Assembly: GCF_029537485.1 (NCBI RefSeq)
Contig: NZ_JARPUS010000017.1
Span: forward strand, 1-64,000
Length of the DNA: 64,000 bases
DNA from: Pseudomonas sp. GOM6
GTDB taxonomy: Bacteria; Pseudomonadota; Gammaproteobacteria; Pseudomonadales; Pseudomonadaceae
Direction of reading: 5' to 3'
The notes under the pieces are model-generated. The model had not been told where the DNA came from, made no database searches, and saw only the letters and a program-made list of their open reading frames with translations. The position numbers and the translations under genes are program-made. This document shows positions 47,248 through 56,235 of the stretch, one piece after another (position 1 is the stretch's first letter; the number at the start of each line of letters is the position of its first letter).

Positions 47248-48770
47248 AGCTCTTCCAGCCGCTCGCAGTCCTTGATGCGAAGCTGTAAATCCTCGATTTG
47301 CTTCGCTATACCCAAGACTACCAAATTGACTTTATCGGCGGGAACAAAGGGAGATGAAAGTTTTGACTTGTGAACCTTAAACTTACCCTCAACCTTACTT
47401 AGGGTGCGCTGAAACACATCCCTAATTTCCATGACCGATTGCGATAGCGAAGAGATGAGGCGTGAATTTATATCTTTCTTTTTGTCGCCCTTATGAAATA
47501 AGACTGAAGGCTTAATTTTTGTTTTCTTATATTTTAAGCCGCCACTTTTATACTCAAGCAAACATGTACCCTGCCCATCAAATCTGCAATATATTTCCTT
47601 CTCTTCGTTTCCTTTTGCATCTACTGGATGAAAGGTGTCAGTCGACTTTAATTTGTCGCTACGAATGTATATCTCGAATTCTTCCGGGTGCTTATAATAA
47701 GAGTCCTCAGGGAGGAAGCTGACTTTTTGTTGGAAGAACTCATTACCACCAACACTAACTGTCTTGTAAACATTTTCCGAATGATAAAGCTCGGTATGAA
47801 TTTCCTTATCGAGCATATCCTTTCGCTTATCCGTTTCAGCGAGATCAATCCCGCTATCAATCCCTGATGCCTTCACAGCATCCGCAACGATATCCCAGAC
47901 GGCCTGTCGATTTTCTTCATGCGTCCATAGGCAATGCTGCAGTAGTAAGGCGTCACTATGGTTGGTTTCCTTGCGCTCATTAAAGAAGGCTGCTGCCTTC
48001 ATAAGCATCGCCGCACGCTGCCAGCGTCGGTCAGAGACATAAACTTTGAGTGTCTCGTATTGAAGCTCCAGCTGCTCGCGGATCAAATGAATGATGGTTA
48101 GCGTCTCAGCAGACAGCTTGACCTGCTGCGATTGCTCCATCCATTCAGCCCATTCGTTGGACTTCACCTGAATAGCCGAGGGGATGTCGATTTTGGCTTT
48201 GGTCGGTTTGTTATTGAGTAGCTGATCGAAGTGCTGGGTTTCCCGAATGGGCCCCGCCATCAGTCTCACAATAAAGCGGTCGTACAAGGCTTCAAGACCT
48301 TGATTGGCATCTGGTGTTTCGTTGGATGCCGCAATCAGAGCCTTTAGTGGGGCTTTCTCAACGGCTTCACCATTACGGAACACATGCTCGTTAATCAACG
48401 TCAGCAGGGTATTCAAAATAGCGGGGCTGGATTTCCAGATTTCATCGAGGAAGGCGAACTCGGCCTTGGGCAGGTAATTATCTGTTTTGCGAATGTAGTG
48501 ATCTTCTTTCAACGCCTTGATGGATACAGGGCCAAACACCTCTTCAGGTGTGCTGAAGCGGTTCATCAGGTATTCGAAATAGGTTGGCTGCTCAAATGCG
48601 CAGGCTATACGGCGAGAAATCAGACTCTTGGCCGTGCCTGGTGGCCCGTACAAAAAAGTATTCTGCCCGCAGAGCGCTCCCAGCAGAGATACCGCGATGA
48701 TCTCTTCACGCTCAAACATTCCCGCGCTTACGCTGGCGACCAAATCACTGATACGTTTTTGCAAACCCAC
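47238..48770 (-). CDS. RavA-like MoxR-family AAA+ ATPase
   Basis: The 510-residue protein begins with a MoxR AAA+ module: Walker A GPPGTAKS (about 42-49), Walker B FAFLDEIWK (Asp-Glu at about 109-110), sensor 1 LIAASNE (Asn about 149) and an arginine-finger region. After a helical lid (about 210-310), a beta-rich stretch (about 320-430) resembles in position the LARA domain of RavA but is very diverged and AT-rich, followed by a C-terminal coiled helix. The start is set at GTG 48770 because AAGGAG lies six bases before it; an in-frame TTG at 48776 abuts that site and is less likely. It forms an operon with the VWA gene. Confidence 0.85.
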   Translation of the reverse strand: MGLQKRISDLVASVSAGMFEREEIIAVSLLGALCGQNTFLYGPPGTAKSLISRRIACAFEQPTYFEYLMNRFSTPEEVFGPVSIKALKEDHYIRKTDNYLPKAEFAFLDEIWKSSPAILNTLLTLINEHVFRNGEAVEKAPLKALIAASNETPDANQGLEALYDRFIVRLMAGPIRETQHFDQLLNNKPTKAKIDIPSAIQVKSNEWAEWMEQSQQVKLSAETLTIIHLIREQLELQYETLKVYVSDRRWQRAAMLMKAAAFFNERKETNHSDALLLQHCLWTHEENRQAVWDIVADAVKASGIDSGIDLAETDKRKDMLDKEIHTELYHSENVYKTVSVGGNEFFQQKVSFLPEDSYYKHPEEFEIYIRSDKLKSTDTFHPVDAKGNEEKEIYCRFDGQGTCLLEYKSGGLKYKKTKIKPSVLFHKGDKKKDINSRLISSLSQSVMEIRDVFQRTLSKVEGKFKVHKSKLSSPFVPADKVNLVVLGIAKQIEDLQLRIKDCERLEELCR

Positions 48771-48884
48771 ACTCAACTCCTTGAATCCATTCGGCTGGTG
48801 ATACCGAGACTATCCAGATTTATGGCGAATGGCCACTTTCTGGCTCTGCGCTTTTCTGCAACGGGTTGCGTCGGAGATCGTGTC

Positions 48885-48907
48885 AATGTCCGCTTTTGGC
48901 CGAAAGC
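48885..48907 (+). repeat. Near-palindromic 23-mer at right edge of the MoxR/VWA pair
   Basis: Reads AATGTCCGCTTTTGGCCGA followed by AAGC. It matches the copy at 45714-45736 at 18 of 23 positions when that copy is read on the minus strand, and its core GCTTTTGGCCGAAAGC is nearly self-complementary. Confidence 0.45.
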
Positions 48908-48918
48908 AACTCATCCCC

Positions 48919-49800
48919 TCACCCCTGATGCAGCGCCCGGTAATGACTGGGCGCCATGCCCACCACCTTTCTGAACAGCCGCGAGAAGTAGTACGGGTCG
49001 TCGTAGCCGAGCTGCTCGGCGATCTGCCGCACTTCCAGGCTGCCCTGGTCGAGCAGGCGGCAGGCGTGGGCCATCTTCAGCTGGATGAAGTCCTGGATTG
49101 GCGCGTGGCCGGTCAGGGCGCGGTAGGTCTTGGCGAAGTGGAAGCGCGACAGTTTGAACTGCGCGGCCAGCTCATCGAGGTTGAGGCTGCCATGCAGGTG
49201 GCTGCGCATCACCGCCTGCACCGCGTCCACGTCCAGCACGCGGCCGGATTTCAGGGTAGTGCGCGCCGGCAGCACGGCCAGGGAGCTGAGCAGTGCCTGC
49301 AACTGGTGAGCGGCGTGAATGAAGTGAGCCGGATTGAGGCCCTGGCGGTGCAGGCCAAGCAGTGCCTCGAAGTCCGCCAACAGGCGCGGCTGCACGCCAA
49401 TGCGGCGCCTGCCGGGCTTGCCCAGCAGGCGGATGAAATCCTCCCCCAGCGCGCCGTCGAAGTGTACCCAGTACAGGGTCCAGGGCCGCTCGGCACTGGT
49501 GCCGTAGGTATGGGCGTAGCCCTTGGGTAGCAGCATCAGGTCGCCGCCTCCCACGTCGATTCGTCCATCCCGACTGTCCAGCCAGCCACGCCCGGCGCGG
49601 CAGTAGATGAGCAGGTGATCGTCTGGGGCAACGCGCTGCATGCGGTGCCCTACGGCCTCCGGGTAGAAGCCCAGGGCCAGCGGATAGCAGCCCGTAGACA
49701 GTGGATGGCGCGCCAGCACGCGCCGCAGCCGGGGTGGCACGATGAAGCGCAGGCCGTTGGCCGGTAGCGGCCAGTTGGAGGTTTCCACCGCGGCGTTCAT
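48919..49800 (-). CDS. AraC-family regulator, probable activator of the valine operon
   Basis: The 293-residue protein has a cupin-type N-terminal sensing domain (about 35-110: [39 protein letters not shown]) and a C-terminal AraC HTH pair (about 195-288: [46 protein letters not shown]). It is divergent from mmsA with a 118-base gap, the usual arrangement for MmsR-like activators of 3-hydroxyisobutyrate or valine catabolism. The regulatory link is inferred from position. A ribosome site AGAGGG precedes its ATG. Confidence 0.85.
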   Translation of the reverse strand: MNAAVETSNWPLPANGLRFIVPPRLRRVLARHPLSTGCYPLALGFYPEAVGHRMQRVAPDDHLLIYCRAGRGWLDSRDGRIDVGGGDLMLLPKGYAHTYGTSAERPWTLYWVHFDGALGEDFIRLLGKPGRRRIGVQPRLLADFEALLGLHRQGLNPAHFIHAAHQLQALLSSLAVLPARTTLKSGRVLDVDAVQAVMRSHLHGSLNLDELAAQFKLSRFHFAKTYRALTGHAPIQDFIQLKMAHACRLLDQGSLEVRQIAEQLGYDDPYYFSRLFRKVVGMAPSHYRALHQG

Positions 49801-49918
49801 GGCGCCCTCTTTCTTGTTCGAATGCCAAGATCATCCATCCACAGGGCAAGATCGTCAATCCACAGACGGCTTTTCGCCGGCTATAACAGGGGCAGACAAG
49901 AACAACAGGAGGCCGACG

Positions 49919-51412
49919 ATGCCCCAGGTGATCCCGCAGCTGATCGACGGACAGTGGCAAGCCAGCCACGCCCGCGAACTGATCGAAGTGACCGACCCCG
50001 CCACCCAGGAAGTCCTGGCCCTGGCGCCCAAGGCCACCCACGAGGAAATCGAGGCGGCGATCGCCAGCGCCAAGACGGCCTTCCTCAGCTGGCGCGAAGT
50101 ACCGGTACCGGAACGCGCGCGCCTGATGCTGCGCTACCAGCACCTGCTCAAGGAGCATCACGACGAGCTGGCCGAGATTCTCGCCGCGGAAACCGGCAAG
50201 ACCTTCGCTGATGCCAAGGGCGATGTCTGGCGCGGCATCGAGGTGGCGGAGCACGCCGCCAACATCTGCAGCCTGATGATGGGCGAGACGGTGGGGAACG
50301 TCGCCCGCGAGATCGACACCGCCAGCTATATCCAGCCTCTAGGTGTTTGCGTCGGCATCACCCCGTTCAACTTCCCGGCGATGATTCCGCTGTGGATGTT
50401 TCCGCTGGCCATCGCCTGCGGTAACACCTTCATTCTCAAACCCTCCGAGCAGGACCCGCTGACGCCGAACAGGCTCGCAGAACTGTTCCTCGAAGCCGGC
50501 GCGCCCAAGGGTGTGCTGCAGGTGCTGCACGGTGGTCGCGAAGTGGTCGATGCCCTGCTGGTGCACGAGGACATCCGCGCCATTTCCTTCGTCGGCTCTG
50601 TGCCGGTGGGCCAGCACATCTACCGCACCGGCACCCAGCACCTGAAGCGCGTACAGGCCTTCGCCGGCGCCAAGAACCACATGGTGATCATGCCCGACGC
50701 GCCCAAGGATCAGGTCATCAGCAACCTGCTCGGCGCCAGCTGCGGCGCCGCCGGCCAGCGCTGCATGGCGATCAGCGTGGCGGTGTTCGTCGGCGAATCT
50801 AAAGCCTGGATCGACGAGCTGGCCGCGCAGATGGCCGAGCTCAGGCCCGGTCACTGGAAAGACGCCGGTTCCGCCTACGGCCCCCTGATCAGCCAGCAGG
50901 CCAAGCAGCGCGTGCAGAAGCTGATCGCCGAGGGCAAGGCCGAAGGCGCCGAGTGCCTGCTAGACGGCTCGCAGTGCGAGGTGGCCGGCTACCCCAACGG
51001 CAACTGGCTGGGCCCGACCCTGTTCCGTGGCGTCACCACCAAGATGAGCCTGTACCGCGAGGAAATCTTCGGCCCGGTGCTGGTGTGCATGGAGGTCGAC
51101 ACACTGGAACAGGCCATCGAGCTGGTCAACGCCAGTCCCTATGGCAATGGCACCAGTATCTTCACCCGCTCCGGCGGTGCCGCAAGGCACTATCAGCACG
51201 CGGTGGAAGTCGGCCAGGTGGGCATCAACGTGCCGATTCCAGTGCCGCTGCCGTTCTTCTCCTTCACCGGCTGGAAGGGTTCGTTCTATGGCGACCTGCA
51301 CGCCTACGGCAAGCAGGCGGTGCGCTTCTACACCGAGACCAAGACGGTCACCAGCCGCTGGTTCGATGACACACCGGTCAGTGGCCCGAACATGACCATT
51401 CAGCTGAAGTGA
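49919..51412 (+). CDS. mmsA: Methylmalonate-semialdehyde dehydrogenase (CoA-acylating)
   Basis: The 497-residue aldehyde dehydrogenase has the family-specific blocks [33 protein letters not shown], the catalytic Cys282 in [11 protein letters not shown], and EEIFGPVL. Unlike most aldehyde dehydrogenases the MmsA subgroup lacks the general-base Glu at the usual motif and acts through CoA. It converts methylmalonate semialdehyde to propionyl-CoA, the final valine step. AGGAGG lies 7 bases before the ATG, so it is strongly translated. It is the first gene of the operon. Confidence 0.95.
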   Translation: MPQVIPQLIDGQWQASHARELIEVTDPATQEVLALAPKATHEEIEAAIASAKTAFLSWREVPVPERARLMLRYQHLLKEHHDELAEILAAETGKTFADAKGDVWRGIEVAEHAANICSLMMGETVGNVAREIDTASYIQPLGVCVGITPFNFPAMIPLWMFPLAIACGNTFILKPSEQDPLTPNRLAELFLEAGAPKGVLQVLHGGREVVDALLVHEDIRAISFVGSVPVGQHIYRTGTQHLKRVQAFAGAKNHMVIMPDAPKDQVISNLLGASCGAAGQRCMAISVAVFVGESKAWIDELAAQMAELRPGHWKDAGSAYGPLISQQAKQRVQKLIAEGKAEGAECLLDGSQCEVAGYPNGNWLGPTLFRGVTTKMSLYREEIFGPVLVCMEVDTLEQAIELVNASPYGNGTSIFTRSGGAARHYQHAVEVGQVGINVPIPVPLPFFSFTGWKGSFYGDLHAYGKQAVRFYTETKTVTSRWFDDTPVSGPNMTIQLK

Positions 51413-51520
51413 GACCTGACGCACCTCAATAAGAGACGACTAAGACGAAAAGACAATGCCTCCACGCTTGCCAGGGCTGCACAGTCGGTGCTGGCAAAAC
51501 AACAACAAGGAGCCATTGCC

Positions 51521-52768
51521 ATGAATCGACTGACTGCCACCCTGGCCCTCTGGGCCGGGATCACCGCCTGTGCGCAGGCCGCCGAGCCGATCACCCTCGG
51601 CCTCAACTACCCGCGCACCGGCCCGTACAAGGAAGAGGGACTGGCACAGATGCGCGGAGCTCTGCTGGCCATCGACGAGATCAACGCCAAGGGCGGCGTG
51701 CTGGGGCGCCCGCTGCGCCTGTCCAGCCAGGACACCGCTTCGCGTCCGGCCAAGGCGGTGAAGAACGTCGACAAGCTGGCTGCCGAAGGTGCTGCGATGC
51801 TGTTCGGCGGCGCCTCCAGCGCGGTGGCCATCGCCGCCGGCAAGCGTGCACGCGAGCGCGGCCTGCTGTACTTCGGCACCCTCACCTACTCCAACGACAC
51901 CACCGGCAAGGACGGCCAGCGCTACCTGTTCCGCGAGTGCAACAGCGCCTGGATGAGCGCCAAGGTACTCGGCCAGTACCTGAGCGAAAAACTGCCGAAC
52001 AAGAACTACTTCTACGTCACCGCCGACTACACCTGGGGCACCACCAGCGAAAGCTCGCTGCGCCAGACCACCGGCACCGAGGATGTCGCCCGCCACCCCG
52101 GGCTCAAGGTGCCCTTCCCCGGCGCGCGCCTGGCCGACTACCAGAACGCCCTGACCCAGGCCGCGCAGAGCAAGGCCGAAGTGCTGGTTCTGGTGCTATT
52201 CGGCGAGGACCTGGTGCGCGCCATGCGCGTCGCCGAAGACCTGGGCCTGACCCAACGCATGCAGATCGTCGCGCCCAACCTGACCCAGGCCATCGTCGAG
52301 CAGGCCGGCCCGAGCCTGATGGCCGGCGTGCTCGGCACCGAGCCCTGGACCTGGCACGTGCCGGAGCGTGAAGGCTCCGAGGCCGGCAAGGCCTTCGTGC
52401 GCGACTTCACCGCCCGCTACGAGGTCTACCCCTCTAGCTCGGCCGCTTCGGCCTACAGCATCGTGCGCCAATGGGCCGATGCCGTGGGGCGCGCCAAGAG
52501 CCTGGACAGCGAGGCACTGATCAAGACGCTGGAAGGCCACAGCTATCGCCTGCTCAAGGGCGAGCAGCAATGGCGTGCCTTCGACCACCAGAACGTGCAG
52601 AGCGTCTACGCGGTGAAGGTCAAACCCCGCGCCGAGGTCATGAAGGACGCCTTGCGCCAGGATTATTTCGAAATCGTCCACCACCTGGATGGTGCCCAGG
52701 CCGCCCCGAGCCTTGCCGAATGGCAGGCGGAGCGCCGCGCCGCCAACCAGCCCAGCACATTGCAGTGA
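51521..52768 (+). CDS. Branched-chain amino acid-type periplasmic binding protein
   Basis: The 415-residue protein has a signal peptide (MNRLTATLALWAGITACAQA) and the LivK/AmiC-like type I fold: ITLGLNYPRTGPYKEEGLAQMRGALLAIDEINAKGG-type N-terminus, AAMLFGGASSAVAIAAG and VLVLVLFGEDLVRAMR. It should bind a branched-chain amino acid or keto-acid relative. No permease or ATPase is nearby. AAGGAG lies before the ATG. It sits between mmsA and the acyl-CoA dehydrogenase, so it is probably co-expressed with the valine pathway. Confidence 0.88.
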   Translation: MNRLTATLALWAGITACAQAAEPITLGLNYPRTGPYKEEGLAQMRGALLAIDEINAKGGVLGRPLRLSSQDTASRPAKAVKNVDKLAAEGAAMLFGGASSAVAIAAGKRARERGLLYFGTLTYSNDTTGKDGQRYLFRECNSAWMSAKVLGQYLSEKLPNKNYFYVTADYTWGTTSESSLRQTTGTEDVARHPGLKVPFPGARLADYQNALTQAAQSKAEVLVLVLFGEDLVRAMRVAEDLGLTQRMQIVAPNLTQAIVEQAGPSLMAGVLGTEPWTWHVPEREGSEAGKAFVRDFTARYEVYPSSSAASAYSIVRQWADAVGRAKSLDSEALIKTLEGHSYRLLKGEQQWRAFDHQNVQSVYAVKVKPRAEVMKDALRQDYFEIVHHLDGAQAAPSLAEWQAERRAANQPSTLQ

Positions 52769-52774
52769 GGAACC

Positions 52775-53938
52775 ATGGACTTTGAGCTGAACGAAGAACA
52801 ACGCCTGCTGGTCGACAGCGCCCGCGCCTTTGCCGCCCATGAGCTGACGCCACACGCGGCCGACTGGGATCGTGACCACCATTTTCCGGTGGACGTAATC
52901 AAGCGCGCCGCCGAGCAGGGCTACCTGGCCCTGTACATCAAGGAGGAAGACGGCGGCCTGGGCCTGTCGCGCCTGTCCAGTTCGCTGATCTTCGAGCAGC
53001 TGTCCGCGGGCTGCATCGCCACCACCGCCTTTCTCACCATCCACAACATGGCGTCGTGGATGCTCGCCTCGTTCGCCGACCAGGCCTTGAAGGATGCCTG
53101 GCTGCCGCGCCTGACCTCAGGCGAGCTGCTGGCCTCCTATTGCCTGACCGAACCGGACGCCGGCTCCGACGCCGCCCGCCTGCGCACCCGCGCCCGGCGT
53201 GATGGCGACGACTACGTGCTCGACGGCAGCAAGTGCTTTATCTCAGGTGCCGGCAGCACCGACGTACTGATCGTCATGGCGCGCACCGGCGAAGACGGTG
53301 CCAAGGGGGTGTCCTGCTTCCTGGTGCCGGGCGACGCGCCGGGCGTGAGGTACGGTCGCAACGAACTGAAAATGGGCTGGCGCGCCCAGCCGACCCGCAC
53401 CATCACCTTCGAGGGCGTGCGCATTCCGGCAGGCAACCGCATCGGCCCGGAAGGCCAGGGTTTCGTCTACGCCATGAAGGGCCTCGACGGCGGGCGCATC
53501 AATATCGCCAGCTGCTCGCTGGGCGCCGCCCAGGCGGCGCTGGAGCAGAGCCTGCGCTACGTGGAGGAGCGCAAGCAGTTCGGCAAGGCCCTAGCCGAGT
53601 TCCAGGCCCTGCAGTTCAAGCTGGCCGACATGCTCACCGATTTAACAGCGAGCCGGCAGATGGTGCGCCTGGCCGCGCACAAGCTCGACCACGGCCACAG
53701 CGAGGCCAGCCTGTATTGCGCCATGGCCAAGCGCTTCGCCACCGACCACTGCTTTGCCCTGTGCAACGAGGCGCTGCAACTTCACGGTGGCTACGGTTAT
53801 CTCAATGACTATCCGCTGGAGCGCTGGGTGCGCGACAGCCGCGTGCACCAGATACTGGAGGGCACCAACGAGATCATGCGGGTAATCATCGCCCGCCGCC
53901 TGCTGGACCAGGGCGGCATGCTGGATCGCCTGCTGTAG
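52775..53938 (+). CDS. Acyl-CoA dehydrogenase, probable isobutyryl-CoA dehydrogenase
   Basis: The 387-residue flavoenzyme has the family signatures CLTEPDAGSDAA (about 127-138), KCFISGAG and WRAQPTRTITFEGV, and the C-terminal QILEGTNEIMRVIIAR with the catalytic Glu in GYLNDYPLERWVRDSRVHQI-type context. In this operon it most likely oxidises isobutyryl-CoA to methacrylyl-CoA. It starts 6 bases after the binding-protein gene, with GTGAGGAACC before the ATG. The exact acyl specificity is inferred from neighbours. Confidence 0.92.
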   Translation: MDFELNEEQRLLVDSARAFAAHELTPHAADWDRDHHFPVDVIKRAAEQGYLALYIKEEDGGLGLSRLSSSLIFEQLSAGCIATTAFLTIHNMASWMLASFADQALKDAWLPRLTSGELLASYCLTEPDAGSDAARLRTRARRDGDDYVLDGSKCFISGAGSTDVLIVMARTGEDGAKGVSCFLVPGDAPGVRYGRNELKMGWRAQPTRTITFEGVRIPAGNRIGPEGQGFVYAMKGLDGGRINIASCSLGAAQAALEQSLRYVEERKQFGKALAEFQALQFKLADMLTDLTASRQMVRLAAHKLDHGHSEASLYCAMAKRFATDHCFALCNEALQLHGGYGYLNDYPLERWVRDSRVHQILEGTNEIMRVIIARRLLDQGGMLDRLL

Positions 53939-53955
53939 CTTTGCTTTTAGTTGAT

Positions 53956-54063
53956 CGTTCCCACGTTCCACGTGGGAATGCCGCCCCGGACGCTCAGCGT
54001 CCTGGCACGGAACAAACGGGACGCAAAGCGTCCTGGGCTGAGTGCCCACGCAGAGCGTGGGCA
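53956..54063. repeat. REP/BIME-like repeat element with four hairpins
   Basis: Four perfect small hairpins occur in 108 bases of the intergenic gap: 53958-53978 (9-bp TTCCCACGT stem), 53988-54002 (GGACGCT), 54019-54033 (GGACGC) and 54043-54063 (9-bp TGCCCACGC stem). The repeated CCCACG and GGACGC modules resemble interspersed repeats of Pseudomonas genomes. It lies in the transcribed gap of the valine operon, before the enoyl-CoA hydratase start. Confidence 0.75.
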
Positions 54064-54086
54064 CAACCGGAAATACGAGGACAGTT

Positions 54087-54905
54087 ATGAGCACCGCTAT
54101 CGAAGCCTACAAACCCGGCGTCTTCGACCTGACCCACAAGCTGACCGTGGAAAAGCATGGCCATACCGCGCTGATCACCATCAACCACCCGCCGGCCAAC
54201 ACCTGGGACCGCGACTCGCTGATCGGCCTCAAGCAGGTTATCGAGCACCTCAATCGCGATGACGATATCTACGCCCTGGTGGTAACCGGCCAGGGCAGCA
54301 AGTTCTTCAGCGCCGGCGCCGACCTCAACCTGTTCGCCGACGGCGACAAGGCCCGCGCCCGTGAAATGGCCCGCCGTTTCGGCGAAGCCTTCGAAACCCT
54401 GCGCGACTTCCGTGGCGTATCGATCGCCGCGATCAACGGCTACGCCATGGGTGGCGGCCTGGAGTGCGCCCTGGCCTGCGACATCCGCATTGCCGAGCGC
54501 CAGGCGCAAATGGCCCTGCCGGAAGCCACCGTCGGCCTGCTGCCCTGCGCCGGCGGCACCCAGCACCTGCCCTGGCTGGTCGGTGAGGGCTGGGCCAAGC
54601 GCATGATCCTCTGCGGCGAACGCGTCGATGCCGAAACCGCCCTGCGCATCGGCCTGGTCGAACAGGTGGTGGATACCGGCGAAGCCCGTGGCACCGCCCT
54701 GCTGCTGGCGGCCAAGGTGGCGCGGCAGAGCCCGGTAGCGGTGCGCACTATCAAGCCGCTGATCCAGGGTGCCCGCGAGCGCGGCCCGAACAGCTGGCTC
54801 TCCGAGGAGCGCGAGCGCTTCGTCGACCTGTTCGATGCCGACGACACCCGCGAGGGCGTCAATGCCTTCCTGGAGAAACGCGACGCCCAGTGGCGCAACA
54901 AGTGA
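54087..54905 (+). CDS. Enoyl-CoA hydratase (methacrylyl-CoA hydratase role likely)
   Basis: The 272-residue crotonase has the oxyanion-hole segments GQGSKFFSAGADLNLF (about 70-85) and INGYAMGGGLECALACDIRIA, with the catalytic-region PEATVGLLPCAGGTQ. It hydrates an enoyl-CoA; by position it should make 3-hydroxyisobutyryl-CoA. The start at 54087 has GAGGACAGTT upstream and follows the repeat element. The longer open frame into the repeat is rejected. Confidence 0.92.
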   Translation: MSTAIEAYKPGVFDLTHKLTVEKHGHTALITINHPPANTWDRDSLIGLKQVIEHLNRDDDIYALVVTGQGSKFFSAGADLNLFADGDKARAREMARRFGEAFETLRDFRGVSIAAINGYAMGGGLECALACDIRIAERQAQMALPEATVGLLPCAGGTQHLPWLVGEGWAKRMILCGERVDAETALRIGLVEQVVDTGEARGTALLLAAKVARQSPVAVRTIKPLIQGARERGPNSWLSEERERFVDLFDADDTREGVNAFLEKRDAQWRNK

Positions 54906-54934
54906 TCGTAGGGTGGATGGCTGGCCGTCAGCAG

Positions 54935-54995
54935 GTAGCCCGGACTTCAGTCCGGGGCATGCCTGCCAGCCTTCCCGGACTGAAGTCCGGGCTAC
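54935..54995. repeat. 22-bp perfect inverted repeat in the valine operon
   Basis: Arms at 54935-54956 and 54974-54995 are perfect reverse complements (22 bases each, core CCCGGACTTCAGTCCGGG) separated by 17 bases. Each arm is itself almost palindromic, so the RNA can fold in two ways. Shorter GGTGGATG / CATCCACC hairpins lie beside it (55019-55042). The element fills the gap between two crotonase genes. Confidence 0.8.
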
Positions 54996-55091
54996 TTCAC
55001 TGCATCAGCAATCGCAGGGTGGATGTCCCTCTTCACATCCACCAGAACCACTACGGTGGAGCCCGCGCCTCCACCCCATGATGGAAACAAC

Positions 55092-56198
55092 ATGAACGTG
55101 CATTTCGAAGAACGCCCCGCCCCCCACGGCTTCCGCATCGGCATCGCCAGCCTGGACGCGGAGAAGAGCCTCAACGCCCTGACCCTGCCGATGATCGAGG
55201 CGCTGGATGCCAAGCTGCGCGAATGGCAGGACAACCCCGCCATCGCCTGCGTACTGCTGCGCGGCAATGGCGCCAAGGCCTTCTGCGCCGGCGGCGACGT
55301 GGTGCAGCTGGTACAGCAATGCCGCGAGCATCCCGGCGAGGTACCGCCGCTGGCGCGGCGCTTCTTCGCTGACGAATACCGCCTCGACCATCGCATCCAC
55401 ACCTACCCGAAACCGCTGATCTGTTGGGCCCACGGCCATGTGCTGGGCGGTGGCATGGGCCTGATGCAAGGCGCGGCCATCCGTATCGTCACGCCGAGCA
55501 GCCGCCTGGCCATGCCAGAGATCAATATCGGCCTGTATCCGGACGTCGGCGGCAGCTGGTTCCTCGCCCGCCTGCCGGGCAAGCTCGGTCTGTTCCTCGG
55601 CCTCAGCGCCAGCACCATCAATGCTGCTGATGCCCTCGACCTAGATCTGGCCGACCGCTTTCTGCGCGACGATCAGCAGGACGCCCTGCTCGACGGCCTG
55701 GCCCAGCTCAACTGGCAACACCAGCCCGCCGAACAGCTGGGCAGCCTGCTCCGTGCTCTGGAACATGAGGCCCGCTCGGAGCTGCCGCAGGCCCAGTGGC
55801 TACCGCGCCGCGAACGCATCGACGCATTGCTCGACGTGGCCGACCTGCCCGCCGCCTGGCAGGCACTGAGCGGTCTGCAGCATGGCGACGATGCACTGCT
55901 AGCCCGTGCCGCCAAGACCCTGGCCGCCGGCTGCCCGCTCACCGCACACCTGGTCTGGCAGCAGATCCGCCGTGCCCGTCACCTGTCGCTGGCCGAGGTG
56001 TTCCGCATGGAATACGCGATGAGCCTGAACTGCTGCCGCCACCCGGAATTCCCCGAAGGCGTGCGCGCCCGACTGATCGACAAAGACCAGGCTCCGCAGT
56101 GGCACTGGCCCGATCCAGCCGCAATCCCTGCCGCAGTGATCGAGGCGCACTTCGAGCCCGTCTGGGAAGGCCCGCATCCGCTCGCGGACTTGCACTAG
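55092..56198 (+). CDS. 3-Hydroxyisobutyryl-CoA hydrolase
   Basis: The 368-residue crotonase-superfamily enzyme has the HIBCH pattern: SLNALTLPMIEALDAKL, LLRGNGAKAFCAGGDVVQL, CWAHGHVLGGGMGLMQGA, MPEINIGLYPDVGGSW and the C-terminal EFRM-type helix region RMEYAMSLNCC and GVRARLIDKDQ. It releases CoA to give 3-hydroxyisobutyrate, a step that keeps the pathway moving. The start at 55092 (MNVHFEERPA) is preferred to ATG codons a few bases upstream. It is followed by mmsB 37 bases later. Confidence 0.92.
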   Translation: MNVHFEERPAPHGFRIGIASLDAEKSLNALTLPMIEALDAKLREWQDNPAIACVLLRGNGAKAFCAGGDVVQLVQQCREHPGEVPPLARRFFADEYRLDHRIHTYPKPLICWAHGHVLGGGMGLMQGAAIRIVTPSSRLAMPEINIGLYPDVGGSWFLARLPGKLGLFLGLSASTINAADALDLDLADRFLRDDQQDALLDGLAQLNWQHQPAEQLGSLLRALEHEARSELPQAQWLPRRERIDALLDVADLPAAWQALSGLQHGDDALLARAAKTLAAGCPLTAHLVWQQIRRARHLSLAEVFRMEYAMSLNCCRHPEFPEGVRARLIDKDQAPQWHWPDPAAIPAAVIEAHFEPVWEGPHPLADLH

Positions 56199-56235
56199 CC
56201 CGCGCGCCCCTGATTGAAAGAGGAGAACAACAACA

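Noticed and set aside
45714-48907. Considered a transposon carrying the MoxR/VWA pair
   Set aside because: No transposase or integrase gene lies between the repeats, and no tandem target duplication was recognised.
53956-54063. Considered a CRISPR array or insertion-sequence end
   Set aside because: The repeats are short hairpins of two kinds with no regular spacers, and no cas gene or transposase is nearby.
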